Shown: piece by piece, positions 40,217 through 50,185 of the stretch
Layout of the letters: each line of letters begins with the position of its first letter
Position numbering within the stretch: the first letter of the stretch is position 1
Source of the DNA: Bacteroidales bacterium UBA5429
GTDB lineage: Bacteria; Bacteroidota; Bacteroidia; Bacteroidales; WCHB1-69
NCBI GenBank assembly: GCA_002427605.1
Contig: DIRT01000008.1
Coordinates: 79,490-143,489, forward strand
Length of the DNA stretch: 64,000 bases
Direction of reading: 5' to 3'
The notes under the pieces: generated by a model
Told to the model about the DNA's origin: nothing
Seen by the model: only the letters and a program-made list of their open reading frames with translations
The model's database searches: none
Position numbers and translations under genes: made by a program

Positions 40217-42679
40217 ATGGAGAGACCCACCTATTTTGCCGATATTTTACTTCCACTTCCTCTCCCTACTACTTTTACATATCGTGTACCCAGGGAGTTG
40301 GAAGGGCAGTTGGGTTTTGGGCAAAGAGTGGTGGTCCCTTTCGGAAATAATAAACTTTATTCGGGGTTGGTGATTGAGGTGCATACCCGTGTTCCTCAAT
40401 TTGCGCATGTTAAATATGTTCAGGATCTCATTGATACACAGCCTGTTATTACAGATTTGCAGTGGCAGTTGTGGGAGTGGATTGCTCATTATTACATGGC
40501 AACCCGCGGTGAGGTGATGGCTGCAGCACTGCCCTCCGGATTGAAATTGGCAGGGGAGACAAAAATTGTGCTTCATCCGCTTTTTAATGGCGATCTGTCG
40601 TTATTGAATGAGCGGGAAGTCCGCGTTGTTGAAGCGCTGACCTATCGGGATAAATTGAGTGTTTCAGAGATTGCCAAGATTACCGAGGTGCAAAAGGTGT
40701 TTCCGGTGATCAAAAATCTGGTGGAAAAGCAGGTGATTTTGACCGAAGAGGAGATCAAAAGGGTCTATGTACCCAAAAAAGAGACTTATATTGTGTTGAC
40801 TCCTCAGTATCAGGCATCGCAATCTGATCTTCTGGAATTAATCAGTACGTTGCCGGAAAAGCAATCCAATCTTATTTTAGCTTTTTTGATGTTATTTGAA
40901 AAAGAAAAAATAGGGGGGGTGCCAAGACAATTACTCTTGGAGACTGCAGGGGTTTCAAGCTCTCCTTTACAGACGCTTATCAAAAAAGGGGTGTTGATGC
41001 AGGAGGAACGCGAAGTGAGTCGTTTACCACAGGTAGAGGCAGAACGCACAGTAGCGGATATTCAATTGTCTCCGTTGCAACAGCAGAAATTGGACGAAAT
41101 CAAAGAGAGCTGGAAGCAATTTTCTGTGGTTTTGCTGCATGGAATCACCGGAAGCGGAAAAACCGAGCTTTACATCAAACTGATGGATGAGGTGTTGGCA
41201 CAAGGAAAGCAAGTGCTGTATTTGCTGCCGGAGATTGCGTTGACAACCCAAATTGTGGAACGTTTGAGAACCTATTTTGGAGAGCGGGTAGGAGTGTATC
41301 ACTCTCGTTTCAATGAACAGGAGCGTGTGGAGATCTGGAATCGGGTGCTTTCGGAGGGACCCGATCGGTTTGATCTCGTTCTGGGAGCCCGTTCTTCGCT
41401 GTTGCTCCCTTTCCGTGATCTGGGCTTAATCGTTGTTGATGAAGAGCATGATGCTTCTTACAGACAAATGGATCCGGCACCCCGCTATCACGCCCGTGAT
41501 GCTGCTGTGATGTACGCTCATTTTCATCAGGCGAAGGTACTTCTGGGCTCTGCAACGCCATCGCTGGAGTCTTACTATAATGTGCAGATCGGGAAATATG
41601 GTTTGGTGGAACTGCTGGAACGATACGCTGAAAGTCAACTGCCGGAGATATGGATACAAAATATGGTTTTGGCAAAGAAACAGGATCAGGTGGAGGGCGT
41701 GTTGTCGCACTTTTTGATTGACCTGATTCGGGAAGCCTTGGAGAAAAAAGAGCAGATTATCCTGTTCCAAAATCGTCGGGGTTACTCGGTTCGGATGTTG
41801 TGCAACTCTTGTACTACCATGCCGACTTGCAAATATTGCGATGTAACGTTGACTTACCATAAAAAAGCCAATCTGTTGAAATGTCACTATTGTGGTTATG
41901 CTATTCCGGTACCGGAGAGTTGTCCCACTTGTGGTAGTCACGATGTGGAGATGAAAGGATTTGGGACTCAATTGGTTGAAGAGCAATTGCAGACTCTTTT
42001 CCCGGATGCTACCGTAGCGCGGATGGATCTGGATACTACCCGCAATAAGAATAGTTATCAGAGAATGATCGGGGAGTTTGAAAGAGGAGCGATTGATATT
42101 TTGGTAGGAACGCAGATGGTTACCAAAGGACTAGATTTTGATCGGGTTTCTCTGGTTGGGGTTTTGGATGCCGATCACTTGTTGAGTTATCCTGATTTTA
42201 GGGCTTTTGAGCGGGCATTTCAGACCTTATCGCAAGTGAGTGGGCGGGCAGGACGGAAAGAGGTGCCGGGGAAAGTGGTTGTGCAAACACACCAACCCAA
42301 GCACAAAGCACTCTCTTATGTTGTTGGAAATCAATATGTAGAGATGTATCAGCAACAGATTAAAGAGCGTGCAGAGTTTAAATATCCACCGATTTATCGC
42401 TTGATTAAAATTACGTTGAAACATGCCAATCAGGAACTCGTAGATAAGGGAGCAGCCTTTTTAGCATCTCTGGTGCGACAACAGTTTCAAGGAGTGTTGG
42501 GTCCTGAATCCCCCCTGGTTTCTAAAATCCAAAACCTCCATTTGAAAGATATCTATATCAAAATGAATAAAGATGGCGCTGTGGAACATAGAAAAAACAG
42601 ATTAAATGAATTGATTACGCAATTCAAAACAACTCAAACTTTCAGATCGATTCAGGTCGTAATTTATGTTGATTTTTAA
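40217..42679 (+). CDS. priA: Primosomal protein N' (replication restart helicase PriA)
   Basis: A 3'-5' superfamily 2 helicase that reloads replication at stalled forks. The 820 residues begin with the fork-binding 3'BD (YFADILLPLPLPTTFTYRVP), then a winged-helix region, Walker A HGITGSGKTELYIK near residue 308, Walker B VVDEEHDASYRQ, LLGSATPSLES, and the zinc-binding insertion with paired cysteines CNSCTTMPTCKYC and CHYCGYAIPVPESCPTC at about 528-575. Motifs V/VI follow (GTQMVTKGLDFD, QVSGRAGR). It lies 6 bases after gapA and its 3' end may overlap the agmatinase frame. Confidence 0.96.
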   Translation: MERPTYFADILLPLPLPTTFTYRVPRELEGQLGFGQRVVVPFGNNKLYSGLVIEVHTRVPQFAHVKYVQDLIDTQPVITDLQWQLWEWIAHYYMATRGEVMAAALPSGLKLAGETKIVLHPLFNGDLSLLNEREVRVVEALTYRDKLSVSEIAKITEVQKVFPVIKNLVEKQVILTEEEIKRVYVPKKETYIVLTPQYQASQSDLLELISTLPEKQSNLILAFLMLFEKEKIGGVPRQLLLETAGVSSSPLQTLIKKGVLMQEEREVSRLPQVEAERTVADIQLSPLQQQKLDEIKESWKQFSVVLLHGITGSGKTELYIKLMDEVLAQGKQVLYLLPEIALTTQIVERLRTYFGERVGVYHSRFNEQERVEIWNRVLSEGPDRFDLVLGARSSLLLPFRDLGLIVVDEEHDASYRQMDPAPRYHARDAAVMYAHFHQAKVLLGSATPSLESYYNVQIGKYGLVELLERYAESQLPEIWIQNMVLAKKQDQVEGVLSHFLIDLIREALEKKEQIILFQNRRGYSVRMLCNSCTTMPTCKYCDVTLTYHKKANLLKCHYCGYAIPVPESCPTCGSHDVEMKGFGTQLVEEQLQTLFPDATVARMDLDTTRNKNSYQRMIGEFERGAIDILVGTQMVTKGLDFDRVSLVGVLDADHLLSYPDFRAFERAFQTLSQVSGRAGRKEVPGKVVVQTHQPKHKALSYVVGNQYVEMYQQQIKERAEFKYPPIYRLIKITLKHANQELVDKGAAFLASLVRQQFQGVLGPESPLVSKIQNLHLKDIYIKMNKDGAVEHRKNRLNELITQFKTTQTFRSIQVVIYVDF

Positions 42680-42683
42680 TAAT

Positions 42684-43541
42684 ATGAAGATGGAATATTT
42701 TTTGGATATGGATTCGGAATATGCTCAGTTGGAGCAAGCCCGTTATGTGTTGTTATCTGTTCCCTATGATGGGACCAGTACTTTTCAGAAGGGAGCAGAT
42801 CGCGGACCACAAGCGATCATTGATGCTTCCGACTCGATTGAATTGTATGATGTCGTGGTGGACAATGAAGCCTATTTAGCCGGAATTTACACCGATAAGC
42901 ATACTTATGACCTCTCTTCTCCGGAGCGCATGGTGGAAGAGGTTGAGCAACGGGTGATTCATTTTTTGGAACAAGATAAAATTGTGGGTCTCTTAGGAGG
43001 CGAACACTCTGTTTCAATAGGAGCGATCCGGGCTGTAAAAGAAAAATATCCCAATTTATCGGTTTTACAGATTGATGCCCATGCGGATTTAAGAGATAGC
43101 TATCAGGATTCACAATACAATCACGCTTGTGTGATGCGTCGTGCTCAGGAGGTTTGTCCGGTGGTTCAGGTGGGAATACGTAGTGTTTGCCGCGAGGAAC
43201 AAGAGGCAATTGTGCCTCAAAAAATATTTTATGCGCATCAAATTCACAAACAGGAGGATTGGATTGATCGGGTGTTAGAACAACTGACCGATGAGGTGTA
43301 TCTGACTATTGATCTGGATGGGCTGGATCCCTCAATATTACCGGCAACAGGTACACCCTATCCCGGAGGATTAAGCTGGAATCAACTGAATGAATTGATA
43401 GAGAAGCTGTTTCAATCTAAAAAGGTAGTTGCTTTTGATGTGGTGGAACTAGCACCTTTCCAACATGAAAAGAGTTCCGATGTACTGGCTGCCGTGTTAG
43501 TTTATCGCATTATCTCTTGGATGGAAAAATTGAACCGATAG
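42684..43541 (+). CDS. speB: Agmatinase/ureohydrolase family protein
   Basis: A binuclear-manganese hydrolase; agmatinases convert agmatine to putrescine and urea. The 285 residues contain the metal-binding blocks GGEHSVSIG, QIDAHADLRD and TIDLDGLDPS, which supply the His and Asp ligands, plus YNHACVMRRA, the segment that in agmatinases sits over the substrate. An upstream ATG at 42666 would overlap priA by 14 bases; I prefer the ATG at 42684, giving MKMEYFLDMD. The family also includes arginase and formiminoglutamase, so agmatine specificity is likely rather than certain. No arginine decarboxylase is adjacent. Confidence 0.85.
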   Translation: MKMEYFLDMDSEYAQLEQARYVLLSVPYDGTSTFQKGADRGPQAIIDASDSIELYDVVVDNEAYLAGIYTDKHTYDLSSPERMVEEVEQRVIHFLEQDKIVGLLGGEHSVSIGAIRAVKEKYPNLSVLQIDAHADLRDSYQDSQYNHACVMRRAQEVCPVVQVGIRSVCREEQEAIVPQKIFYAHQIHKQEDWIDRVLEQLTDEVYLTIDLDGLDPSILPATGTPYPGGLSWNQLNELIEKLFQSKKVVAFDVVELAPFQHEKSSDVLAAVLVYRIISWMEKLNR

Positions 43542-43543
43542 CG

Positions 43544-44443
43544 TTAAAGTTTTTTCTCGTTTCCCAATATGTTGTTAATCCAGTCGAAAAACATAAGGAA
43601 AAAGGCCTTATTGTAAGATTTTTTAAATAATTTTTTATCTTCAGAGCGATTTCGTTCTATGATCTTGGGGGCTTTGAGAGGTAAAATCTGATAAGTATCT
43701 CTCATCAGGCGTCTAAACCCTTTTCTCCTGCTCTTAATCCCGATATTTTTCACCAAATTGACATTGGGGCTGACACAAAGTCCATTATTACGCCAAATAT
43801 GGAAGTTATATTGGTAATTCCAGTAAGCAATCTGATTCTTTTTAAAAATATTGAAAACACGATTCCAATAAAGTTTCTCTTTAATACCTAAAGCATATTT
43901 TGTAAAAACAGCATCCGCCTCTTCGTCACTCACTTCACTGATGTTGAGATTAAAATATTTCCATGTAGATTTCCAGGTAGCAAAGCCCCACGTGATTGCA
44001 TAAGCAGAAAAATAGTAGGAATAGATATCTTTACGTTTTTTCTTTTGTATATAGCTTCCCCCGATATGCATGACTTCCTCATTATTCCTATATTTTTCAA
44101 GAAGCTCCTCACAATAATAGAAAAAGTCACTATTGGGAATCGTATCATCAAACAGAATAATTCCCTCTTCTACATGTTCAAAAAACCAAGAGATAGCTTG
44201 ATACACCAACTTTGATTTACCCAGATGCTCCTCTTTGTAAAAAGTTTTCAAATCACAATCCCATTCCGGCATAATCACGGAGCGGGCTTTTACACAGTGC
44301 TTATAATCATTCTTAATAAGAGGGTTTGGACCATCACCGGCAACAAATAATTGGGCGGGTTTTATCTTTTTAATTTCTTGGAATAGAGCATGAGTTTCGT
44401 CAGTTCTATGGTATAAAATCAGTAAAACGGGTACTTGAAACAT
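43544..44443 (-). CDS. Nucleotide-diphospho-sugar transferase-like protein (HlpA-like)
   Basis: A 299-residue GT-A-fold protein resembling the 'hemolytic protein HlpA-like'/nucleotide-diphospho-sugar transferases of Bacteroidota. VPVLLILYHRTDETHALFQEI opens the nucleotide-binding half, and GIILFDDTIPNSDFFYYCEELL carries the metal-binding acidic pair in the place of the usual LEDD or LEEDC. ITWGFATWKSTW and HIWRNNGLCVSPNVNLVKNIG are other family landmarks. The protein probably adds a sugar to a surface polysaccharide or protein; no other polysaccharide genes are adjacent. It has its own promoter and is not in an operon with the convergent agmatinase. Confidence 0.72.
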   Translation of the reverse strand: MFQVPVLLILYHRTDETHALFQEIKKIKPAQLFVAGDGPNPLIKNDYKHCVKARSVIMPEWDCDLKTFYKEEHLGKSKLVYQAISWFFEHVEEGIILFDDTIPNSDFFYYCEELLEKYRNNEEVMHIGGSYIQKKKRKDIYSYYFSAYAITWGFATWKSTWKYFNLNISEVSDEEADAVFTKYALGIKEKLYWNRVFNIFKKNQIAYWNYQYNFHIWRNNGLCVSPNVNLVKNIGIKSRRKGFRRLMRDTYQILPLKAPKIIERNRSEDKKLFKKSYNKAFFLMFFDWINNILGNEKKL

Positions 44444-44462
44444 GATCTTTTATTTTGAAATG

Positions 44463-44470
44463 CAAATGTA
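44463..44470 (-). promoter_or_regulatory. Promoter -7 box of the HlpA-like gene
   Basis: TACATTTG on the minus strand, 19 bases before the start at 44443. Confidence 0.6.
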
Positions 44471-44481
44471 TAAAAAAAACA

Positions 44482-45597
44482 CTACTCTTTTTCTATTTCT
44501 TCTGCTTGAGGCAGAGGATCATTTTGAACATGATAAAAATGTCCAAAAAATTCTTTGATTACTATCCTTAAAAGTGTGTAGATAGGCACCCCAAAAATCA
44601 TACCAACTACACCTCCAACTTGTCCTGCAACCAAAATCACAATAAAGATTTCAATGGGGTGTGCCTGAACACTTTTTCCATAAATAAGGGGTTGAAAAAC
44701 AAAATTATCGATGAGGTTAGTAATCCCAAATGCAATCAGTACTTTTATGATACCCTGAGTAAGTATAGCACCATCTGCGCTAACAGGGAGTAGGGCAGTT
44801 GCGGTAATAATTACACCGATAGCTGTACTGAGAAGAGGTCCGATATAAGGAATGATATTGAGTAATCCTCCGATAACTCCGATTAATACCGGATTGGGTA
44901 CTCCAAGAAGGAAACATAAAAATCCCTCCAAAAAACCAACGAGGGTCATATCAAGAATCACTCCAACAAAATAGCGGGTCAATGGTTTTTTACTGTTATG
45001 TAAAATTCTTCCATAGTTTTCCCTGTAGTTGACAGGAATAATCTTTTCTAAAGTTTTAAAAAAGATCTGCTTATCTTTGAGTGAGAAAAAGGTCAGGAAA
45101 GTAATTGAAAAGAGAGCAATGAAAAGAGAGCCGGCAAAGGAAAAAAGGTTACCGACAATATTTTGAAAGTCAAGAGATTCGAGGAGTTTGGTGGTCTGTT
45201 CTGTTAAAATAACACTCAGACTATCTTGAGGTGAGAGGACTCCATACTTAACGAGGAACTCTTCCAGGGTATGAAGCCAGTTTTCAATATTACCGGCAAA
45301 GAGTTCCGGATTGATAGAGGTGATACCGGAGAGTTCATTTAGCACAAAAGGAATAAAGAAGAATAGGGCAGAACCGATAACTCCTATAAGAACAAAAAGA
45401 GTGATTCCGGCTGCAACGCCTGAGGGCATCTTCCTCCCTTTAATAGAAATTTTTTCTAATAGTTGGACTAATGGTGCACCGATTATCGCCAATACAAAAG
45501 CCATAAAGATGTACACAACAATGTTAGCAAATTTCCATCCTAAAAAAAGAATCAGGATGATAAAAATCAAAATAGTGACGACATTTCTATTTTTCAT
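44482..45597 (-). CDS. AI-2E/PerM family membrane permease
   Basis: A 371-residue membrane protein of the PerM/YdiK (UPF0118) family; members act in autoinducer-2 export or as Na+/H+ exchangers. About eight hydrophobic segments are seen, with the first pair at residues 5-45 and a conserved re-entrant region LLGVPNPVLIGVIGGLLNIIPYIGPLL near residue 230. QPLIYGKSVQAHPIEIFIVILVAGQVGG is the C-terminal family hallmark. The start overlaps the tamB stop by 11 bases, so it follows tamB in the same transcript. The substrate cannot be assigned. Confidence 0.87.
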   Translation of the reverse strand: MKNRNVVTILIFIILILFLGWKFANIVVYIFMAFVLAIIGAPLVQLLEKISIKGRKMPSGVAAGITLFVLIGVIGSALFFFIPFVLNELSGITSINPELFAGNIENWLHTLEEFLVKYGVLSPQDSLSVILTEQTTKLLESLDFQNIVGNLFSFAGSLFIALFSITFLTFFSLKDKQIFFKTLEKIIPVNYRENYGRILHNSKKPLTRYFVGVILDMTLVGFLEGFLCFLLGVPNPVLIGVIGGLLNIIPYIGPLLSTAIGVIITATALLPVSADGAILTQGIIKVLIAFGITNLIDNFVFQPLIYGKSVQAHPIEIFIVILVAGQVGGVVGMIFGVPIYTLLRIVIKEFFGHFYHVQNDPLPQAEEIEKE

Positions 45598-48500
45598 AAA
45601 GTTGATTTATTTGTGTATTATTTTGATCTAATAAATATTCTTTTAATCCTTTTCTTCTGTAAAACTCTTGTTGATATATCAAAGCAACGCCTCCTCCCTG
45701 GGTAGGTTTATGCATATTGAGTGATCTGAGATCAGTCTGATCATTGAAATAGAATAATCTGACCCACCAGTTTCCCTCTTTATTAATCTGATATTCAAAG
45801 CTGACATCTCCAATAAAATTGCTATTGGCGGCCTCCTCATTTAGACTTTCGGCGTACCCAAAACGGGTTTTGACCCTGATTCGGTCATTGTATAAACGTT
45901 TGGTCGCATCAACAGAATATTCGCGGAAATATTCGCTTGCCGAAAGCATATTCACATCAATATCAACATACTTGATCTCATGGAGAAGCATATTGCCAAT
46001 GGCGCTGGAAATAAGGTCAATAGAACTTTCAACATTGACCATTTCACTAATGTTTTCATTGCTGGAATAGAAACTTCTCAAATAGACTAATGAGAAAAAT
46101 TGAAGTAGATTATTTTGATGATCAGTAGTATCCAGATAAGTAAAAACCTCTTTGGCTTCCTCTCCGGTCAACTTAGGAAATCCAAATGAAAACGAGGGTT
46201 GTGGGTTCATGAGATTTCCGGAAAGTGAGAGATAGGAGTTTACCGTTGTTCTGGCAATATCAATATTTTCACTTAATGTTTTCAAAGATGCAACAGTGCT
46301 ATAAAGGGCAGTCAGGGCAATAGTTGAGGATTTGATCGGACCATTGAAACTAATTTTCCCACCCTCCATCAATTCAAATTTACGGGGGAGCAAGTTTTTA
46401 ATGGACATACTAAAATCACCGGACAGTAAATCTAAAGAGCCATCCATATTGAGTTGACCGGCTTTACTGTTATAAGTCAGTCTGATCACCCCATTGGTTT
46501 TACATTCAAGGATGCCATCCACCGGATCTAAGTCTAAACGGACATCTGCATCCCTGTTGACATCAAATATAAAATCGAAATCAAGTTCTGTACCGGACTT
46601 TTCCTCTGTTTGTTCTTCTTTTTTCTCTTTTTCATGGGTGGAAACAAATCGGATACCACTATCATTAAATGAAGTACTGGCAGAAGAGATTGGAAAACCC
46701 ATCATGGTGCCGGGTAATGTTTTGAGTTGATCACCTCTGAATATCAGTTTTTTTTCATCTCCCGATATCGAAACTTTTCCGGAAGCAAAGGCATCGCCAT
46801 AAAAATAGGAGTCAATTTGTTTAATTCGGCTCATCGCCAGTATCCGCGTTGTCTCTACGGTTAAATCTAAACTAAAATGTTTAAAGTTTTGATGATTAAT
46901 TTTTCCGTTTAGCAGAGCTTTGTTATTGTATTGATCTAAAATCGTAATACGATTCAAAATGATACCGTTGGAGTTAAATCCAATGTTTTGATTCTGGATT
47001 TTATATATGGTGTTGAGGGGTGCTATCCCTAAGTGTCCCTCCTTAATTAAAATATTTCCATCAAAATAGAGTGAGTCCGGGTTGGCTACAAACAGCAGAT
47101 CACCGGATGCAGTTCCCGAGACATGATGTGAAAATGAAGAGAGAAATGGAGATAGGAAGCCAATATTAACAGTATCAATATCACCCTTAATTTTCAATTC
47201 ATGCTTAGCTAAATTATAGCTTCCATTTAAATCGGCTAATTTTATTTTATCTCTTTGATAGTTAAACAAATTATAATTTTCAATACTTTTCAGAGCATGG
47301 CTACTGTCAGGCAGGAAAAGGGCACCAAAGAAAATTGGTGAACTGTGTTGAGGTGCTTCTGCAAACATGAAAAGAGTACCTAGCTGTTCATTGTTCAGAT
47401 GAAGGTTGTCAAAGTAGGATTTTCCATAAAAACGAGACTTCTCATTTCCGGATAAATAAGTGAACAGTGCAGACATCTTGCCCTCTAAACTCAAATTAAT
47501 TAATCCGGTAAAACTATTTAATTGTGAGACATCAAATTGATCAATACGGATGTAAAGTCGCTCTTCCTCATTTTTCGAATAACTTCCATTAATATTTAAA
47601 CTTCCTGAAGAGGAGGAAAGGAGCAGATGATTGACATCAATTCGATCCCCGGAGAGAAATAGTTCACTTTCTTCTTCCAAACTCCATTTAACATTTTGAA
47701 TAAACAGATTTGCTTCTGTAAATGTAAGAAAGAGGTGTTCTTTGTTTGAAATGTTGGCATTACCTGCAATAAATGAGGTTTGATTTTGAGAAATTGTATC
47801 TACATTCATCCAGGAGAGGCGATAATCCATCAGTTCTTTTTGTTGCGAACTGTTGAAGCTAATATTTTTAAGCTGAATCTTATTCTTGTCTTGTGTATAA
47901 GTTAATGAATCTAATGTTGCTTGAATAGCAAATCCACCCTCATCAGAATTGCCGTTAATAGCAATATTTTGGAAACGTAACCTTCTATTCAATGTAATTC
48001 TTCTTGATTGTAAAGAAACTCTGTCCTGTGTTGGATCTGAGCCTAAATTGAGTTGTAATTCAGAATTTCTGGCAATACGTAAGTATGGAAAAAATATTCT
48101 CAAAAAGGGTCTTGTTTCGAAGGTTTCTATATTGAGATTAAAAAAATGGGGGGAGGCAGTTGCCAGGCTGTTAGGTTCTGTTGGGCTCAATTCTGGAAAT
48201 AGTGAGGGTAAATAATATGCGAGGAGCATTTCGAGAGAGTCTGTCAGCTCACCCAATTTATAGTTGGTAGACAAAGTTGCATTCAGTAAGGCGCTCTTCA
48301 AAATAAAAAGTGTCTGCTGTTCAGGTATTTTGATTGAAGTTAAACGGAGCCAATCGCAAGTGGCTTCTTGTTCAGCATCCTTGATTTTAAACTGATTGAT
48401 AGCCAGAAGTCCGGTCAAATTTTCTATATTATTTCCAGCTATTTCTGCCTCTAAGTCACTAAAAGAAACAGAAAAATCAGTTTTATTTTGAACAAATTGA

Positions 48501-50170
48501 ACCATTTTTTGAAACCACTCTTCTGAATCAGATTGAACAGGGTAGTTTTCAAAAAGAGCACTCATCCCACAGTGATCCAGATGAAGCGCAGTTTTATATT
48601 GAGGAACACTGTTCCTTAGGTCAGCAGTTCCATCAAAACTAAACGAAAGGTTGGGGTCATCAGCAGATAGTTGCATTTCATATTGCCGGTTACTGATTTC
48701 TCCTGTAAGAGCAATGTTTTGTGTCGGATATTTACACAACTCAACTTCATCAAAGAATCCGTCAATATTAATTTTTGCAGTAGAGAGCCACGGTTTAGAG
48801 GATCCAATCCAAGGATCGGCATTTCCCATGATGGCTATCTCTCCTTTCATCGTACCAATGAGATGGTGAGGAATGAGTTCCTGAAGTGATAAATCTTGAG
48901 TGGATAGCTTGCCATTGATCTTCATTTTACCAAAGTTGGGCTCAGAAGAGAGGGTTAATAAACTATTTCCCATCTTGGTTTTGAGAGCAAGGTCAGTTTT
49001 GAAAAAATTCAAAGTTCCGTAGTAGTTTCCACTAACGGTGCTATTGCCAATTTGAGTAATTTTTTTGGGCAGCCCGATTTGTTTCCCTCCAGGAAGATAA
49101 AAATGTGATAATTCTTCTAAATTGATTTGAGAAGGGTTGAGTTGAAAATCATATAAAATATTGATGGGATCAGAAATGTTAAAAAATGCAAGATCTCCGT
49201 TGATATAGCTCATTAACCCATATTTGGCATGACAGTTTGTAATCTTCAACGCATTTAAAGGACCATCCCCTTTTGCGGAAATTTGAATTAAATTGTGCAT
49301 TCCCTTGATGGCCGGAGCAAAACAGGCTATATCATCCATGTGAATGAAAGTGTTATGCAGATCCACATCGAATTGAATCTTATCCATGAAATTGGAGTAA
49401 TCACTGTAATTGTCGTAATGAAAACCAAAGTTGAGAGTTCCTTTACTCTTTTCAGTTTTAAAACTACACTGAGATAGGGCAAGTTCTTTGCTGTTGATTT
49501 TAAATTCACCGGTGAAATTTTCTATTTTAAAGCCGGTATATTGCTCCAGATTGAGCTGGAGAATATTGAGGGAAACTTCTTTTTTACTTGCGTTAAACTC
49601 TGATAATAAAGTGTTTATATTTTTTAACTCAAAAAACCCATAATCAATGGTATCACTGAGTGTGGCTCTTCTTTTCTCATCAACGATGAGTTGAAAACAT
49701 CCATTAACCAATTCTGCGTCATCAAAGTGAAGCAAAAAGGATGATTCTTCATTGTCAGATTTAAAGTGAGCAGCCCAGAGACTAATATTTGAATTGTCTT
49801 CACCGAGATAGCGCCGAATCACAACTTTGCTATCCTTGGCTACAACATTACTGAAATAGAATTGAGAAAAGGAGGAACGGATTCGATATAATTTTCCACT
49901 GAGAGCTCCGATATAGATCATCTTTTCTTTGTGGTGATCCATAATGTTTACCTCTTTGGCATGGAGTCTTAATAGTGGGTCAATATAAATCGATTTAATG
50001 GAAATAGGGGTATTTGTAACAGACTCAATTTTATTCTCTACCACTCTAATGATCATTTTTTGAACCGGAGGAGCAAAAACGAGCAAAACCAGGAAAAGAT
50101 CCAAAGCAAAAAAAACGAGCAGCACCCGAAGGAGAATTTGCACGATTTTTTTAGTAATTTTGCGTTTCAT
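45587..50170 (-). CDS. tamB: TamB-like translocation/assembly module protein (AsmA-like)
   Basis: A 1527-residue inner-membrane-anchored periplasmic bridge protein. One N-terminal helix (about 10-33) is followed by a long region of repeating beta-strands with an AsmA-like pattern (for example TNTPISIKSIYIDPLLRLHAKEV). The C-terminal ~400 residues match the TamB domain: GTMMGFPISSASTSFNDSGI, FIFDVNRDADVRLDL, NMDGSLDLLSGDFSM, and the terminal YQQEFYRRKGLKEYLLDQN. Such proteins form hydrophobic grooves carrying phospholipid, or assist outer-membrane protein assembly with TamA. No tamA is adjacent. It is divergent from tsaD with only 15 bases between start codons and is followed by a PerM-like permease. 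Confidence 0.88.
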   Translation of the reverse strand: MKRKITKKIVQILLRVLLVFFALDLFLVLLVFAPPVQKMIIRVVENKIESVTNTPISIKSIYIDPLLRLHAKEVNIMDHHKEKMIYIGALSGKLYRIRSSFSQFYFSNVVAKDSKVVIRRYLGEDNSNISLWAAHFKSDNEESSFLLHFDDAELVNGCFQLIVDEKRRATLSDTIDYGFFELKNINTLLSEFNASKKEVSLNILQLNLEQYTGFKIENFTGEFKINSKELALSQCSFKTEKSKGTLNFGFHYDNYSDYSNFMDKIQFDVDLHNTFIHMDDIACFAPAIKGMHNLIQISAKGDGPLNALKITNCHAKYGLMSYINGDLAFFNISDPINILYDFQLNPSQINLEELSHFYLPGGKQIGLPKKITQIGNSTVSGNYYGTLNFFKTDLALKTKMGNSLLTLSSEPNFGKMKINGKLSTQDLSLQELIPHHLIGTMKGEIAIMGNADPWIGSSKPWLSTAKINIDGFFDEVELCKYPTQNIALTGEISNRQYEMQLSADDPNLSFSFDGTADLRNSVPQYKTALHLDHCGMSALFENYPVQSDSEEWFQKMVQFVQNKTDFSVSFSDLEAEIAGNNIENLTGLLAINQFKIKDAEQEATCDWLRLTSIKIPEQQTLFILKSALLNATLSTNYKLGELTDSLEMLLAYYLPSLFPELSPTEPNSLATASPHFFNLNIETFETRPFLRIFFPYLRIARNSELQLNLGSDPTQDRVSLQSRRITLNRRLRFQNIAINGNSDEGGFAIQATLDSLTYTQDKNKIQLKNISFNSSQQKELMDYRLSWMNVDTISQNQTSFIAGNANISNKEHLFLTFTEANLFIQNVKWSLEEESELFLSGDRIDVNHLLLSSSSGSLNINGSYSKNEEERLYIRIDQFDVSQLNSFTGLINLSLEGKMSALFTYLSGNEKSRFYGKSYFDNLHLNNEQLGTLFMFAEAPQHSSPIFFGALFLPDSSHALKSIENYNLFNYQRDKIKLADLNGSYNLAKHELKIKGDIDTVNIGFLSPFLSSFSHHVSGTASGDLLFVANPDSLYFDGNILIKEGHLGIAPLNTIYKIQNQNIGFNSNGIILNRITILDQYNNKALLNGKINHQNFKHFSLDLTVETTRILAMSRIKQIDSYFYGDAFASGKVSISGDEKKLIFRGDQLKTLPGTMMGFPISSASTSFNDSGIRFVSTHEKEKKEEQTEEKSGTELDFDFIFDVNRDADVRLDLDPVDGILECKTNGVIRLTYNSKAGQLNMDGSLDLLSGDFSMSIKNLLPRKFELMEGGKISFNGPIKSSTIALTALYSTVASLKTLSENIDIARTTVNSYLSLSGNLMNPQPSFSFGFPKLTGEEAKEVFTYLDTTDHQNNLLQFFSLVYLRSFYSSNENISEMVNVESSIDLISSAIGNMLLHEIKYVDIDVNMLSASEYFREYSVDATKRLYNDRIRVKTRFGYAESLNEEAANSNFIGDVSFEYQINKEGNWWVRLFYFNDQTDLRSLNMHKPTQGGGVALIYQQEFYRRKGLKEYLLDQNNTQINQLYEK
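50155..50162 (+). promoter_or_regulatory. Promoter -7 box of tsaD, inside the tamB coding region
   Basis: TAATTTTG on the plus strand, 23 bases before the tsaD ATG. It lies within codons 3-6 of divergent tamB. Confidence 0.55.
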
Positions 50171-50185
50171 AAAATTGTTTGTTCA

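Noticed and set aside
50060..50185. N-terminal extension of tsaD by 42 codons
   Set aside because: The extension is antisense to the start of tamB, is not TsaD-like, and precedes the promoter box; the ATG at 50186 gives the standard N-terminus.
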